Both the position numbers and the translations under genes were made by a program. Source: Puffinus mauretanicus (Eukaryota; Chordata; Aves; Procellariiformes; Procellariidae). From it: a stretch of 64,000 nt of DNA. The stretch lies in NCBI GenBank assembly GCA_023333565.1, contig JAJKFH010002581.1, positions 372,001-436,000 of the forward strand, in the 5' to 3' direction. Within the stretch, counting starts at the first letter, position 1. Each line of letters begins with the position of its first letter. Shown in pieces: positions 63,121-64,000 of this stretch. Below the pieces are notes generated by a model. It saw only the letters and a list, made by a program, of their open reading frames with translations, ran no database searches and had not been told where the DNA came from.

Positions 63121-64000
63121 GTCACTGTGCCAATCACTAGCCAAGCATTTCACACACAAAAGTCTTCACTTAACATTAATTCCTGATGTGGTAAAAACAC
63201 GCTGAGGGGATTTTGTAAACACTTATTTACCGGAGTCTGCAATTAACACATCTCTTATTAAAACATCATAATTCTCATTCTTTTCAAAATTAACGTTCTA
63301 GATAGAGCTTCACTGACCTGCCTGGAGACTGAAGACCTCTATATACAGAGAAGATACAGCAAGACAGTGACCAAACAATGTTTACGCCTTTGTGAAGCCC
63401 CTATCCTGAACGATATACTTCAATAACCTGCCCTAAAGCCATATACTGGGGGAGGGGAGGATGGGGGAAAAAGGAGAGAATTTTTAGGTAATCAGAAAGT
63501 ATCCAATATAGAAAATGAGCTAGATGAATGCACCAGAAACAGAATCTAAACTCGCATGTGACAAGATCAGCCTCTAATTATGTTATACGAAATTATTTCC
63601 TTATAGTCTGCAAGGAACTTGGAAATAATACTTCTGCTGTAGGCCCTTGATGACAGTTGGTGCCCTCGGGTAAGAAAATCAAAATCAGACGTATGATTCT
63701 TTCATTTATCTTAAGAACATATCAATATATGGTTCTTAAACTCTTAAAACATACCCGTGCTCTGACACCCTCATTTTTAATTCAGAGTCTAAGGCGGTAG
63801 AGCTCTAGCTTGATGCACATAGCTTGATTATAAAGCAGTCTGTCTCACTAGATGTTGGAAGTGACATGCGTTCCACCTAAGGAATTAACCACAAGGGAAA
63901 GTTGATCTGAATATCCTGTGGAGTTCTATTGACTCCATGAATCTCAGAATTGCATGTGCAGTGCAACAGGAATTTTATCCAGCAGGAAAATGAGATCAGG
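63121..64000. other. Unassigned non-coding DNA to the window end
   Basis: No gene recognised. A G-rich patch at 63448-63467 (G5-A-G4-A-G2-AT-G5) is close to, but not, a canonical four-tract G-quadruplex. Confidence 0.5.

Noticed and set aside
1..64000. CRISPR arrays, bacterial operons, rRNA or functional tRNA genes
   Set aside because: No spaced identical repeats, no dense coding, no ribosomal signatures. The eukaryotic repeats seen exclude a prokaryotic reading.

Overview
The window looks like AT-rich, gene-poor vertebrate DNA from a bird. I see no convincing protein-coding gene, rRNA gene, intact tRNA gene or CRISPR array. The bird assignment rests on several CR1 LINE copies, two of them ending in the ATTCTATG-type 3' tail typical of avian and reptilian CR1, and on three copies of an LTR family I know from neoavian genomes (boundaries TGTCCTGGTTT... 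to ...TTAAACCACRACA). Long open frames are rare. Those that look protein-like are reverse-transcriptase remnants inside CR1. The window could be a gene desert or a very long intron; the sequence alone does not decide.

Layout. 1-7.7 kb is unassigned AT-rich DNA. A young CR1 3' end lies at 7.73-7.93 kb, followed by a diverged inverted duplication (arms 8.33-8.44 and 9.18-9.28 kb). A nested stack occupies 13.6-15.8 kb: an old antisense CR1 interrupted by one complete solo LTR and one truncated LTR of the same family. A third solo LTR with a perfect 5-bp target duplication lies at 22.9-23.4 kb, just after an exon-like open stretch (22,654-22,771). The largest element is a 1.1-kb antisense CR1 at 28.3-29.4 kb with recognisable reverse-transcriptase and C-terminal coding. 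Its 5' breakpoint abuts one copy of a 103-bp sequence duplicated at about 98% identity 1.2 kb away. The DNA between the copies holds the only CpG-rich island not explained by a repeat (29.9-30.1 kb).

Beyond that lie a much older CR1 reverse-transcriptase remnant (34.0-34.3 kb), an AT-rich cluster of homeodomain/POU-like motifs (39.1 kb), small hairpins and direct repeats (42.1 kb), polypurine/polypyrimidine tracts, another CR1 3' end (48.7-48.9 kb), and a second inverted duplication (50.76 and 52.2 kb) enclosing a 9-bp repeat with 27-bp higher-order periodicity and flanked by MIR-like SINE remnants. The last 11 kb is mostly unassigned, with CA/TA-rich tracts, a G-quadruplex motif and a palindromic AP-1 hairpin.

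There are no co-operating genes to describe. What the window records is layered retrotransposition and local rearrangement. The items most worth checking are the 103-bp duplication at the CR1 junction, the two inverted duplications, the isolated CpG island and the exon-like stretch. I did not find an undescribed biological system. Family assignments are by eye against remembered consensus patterns and need a repeat-library search.
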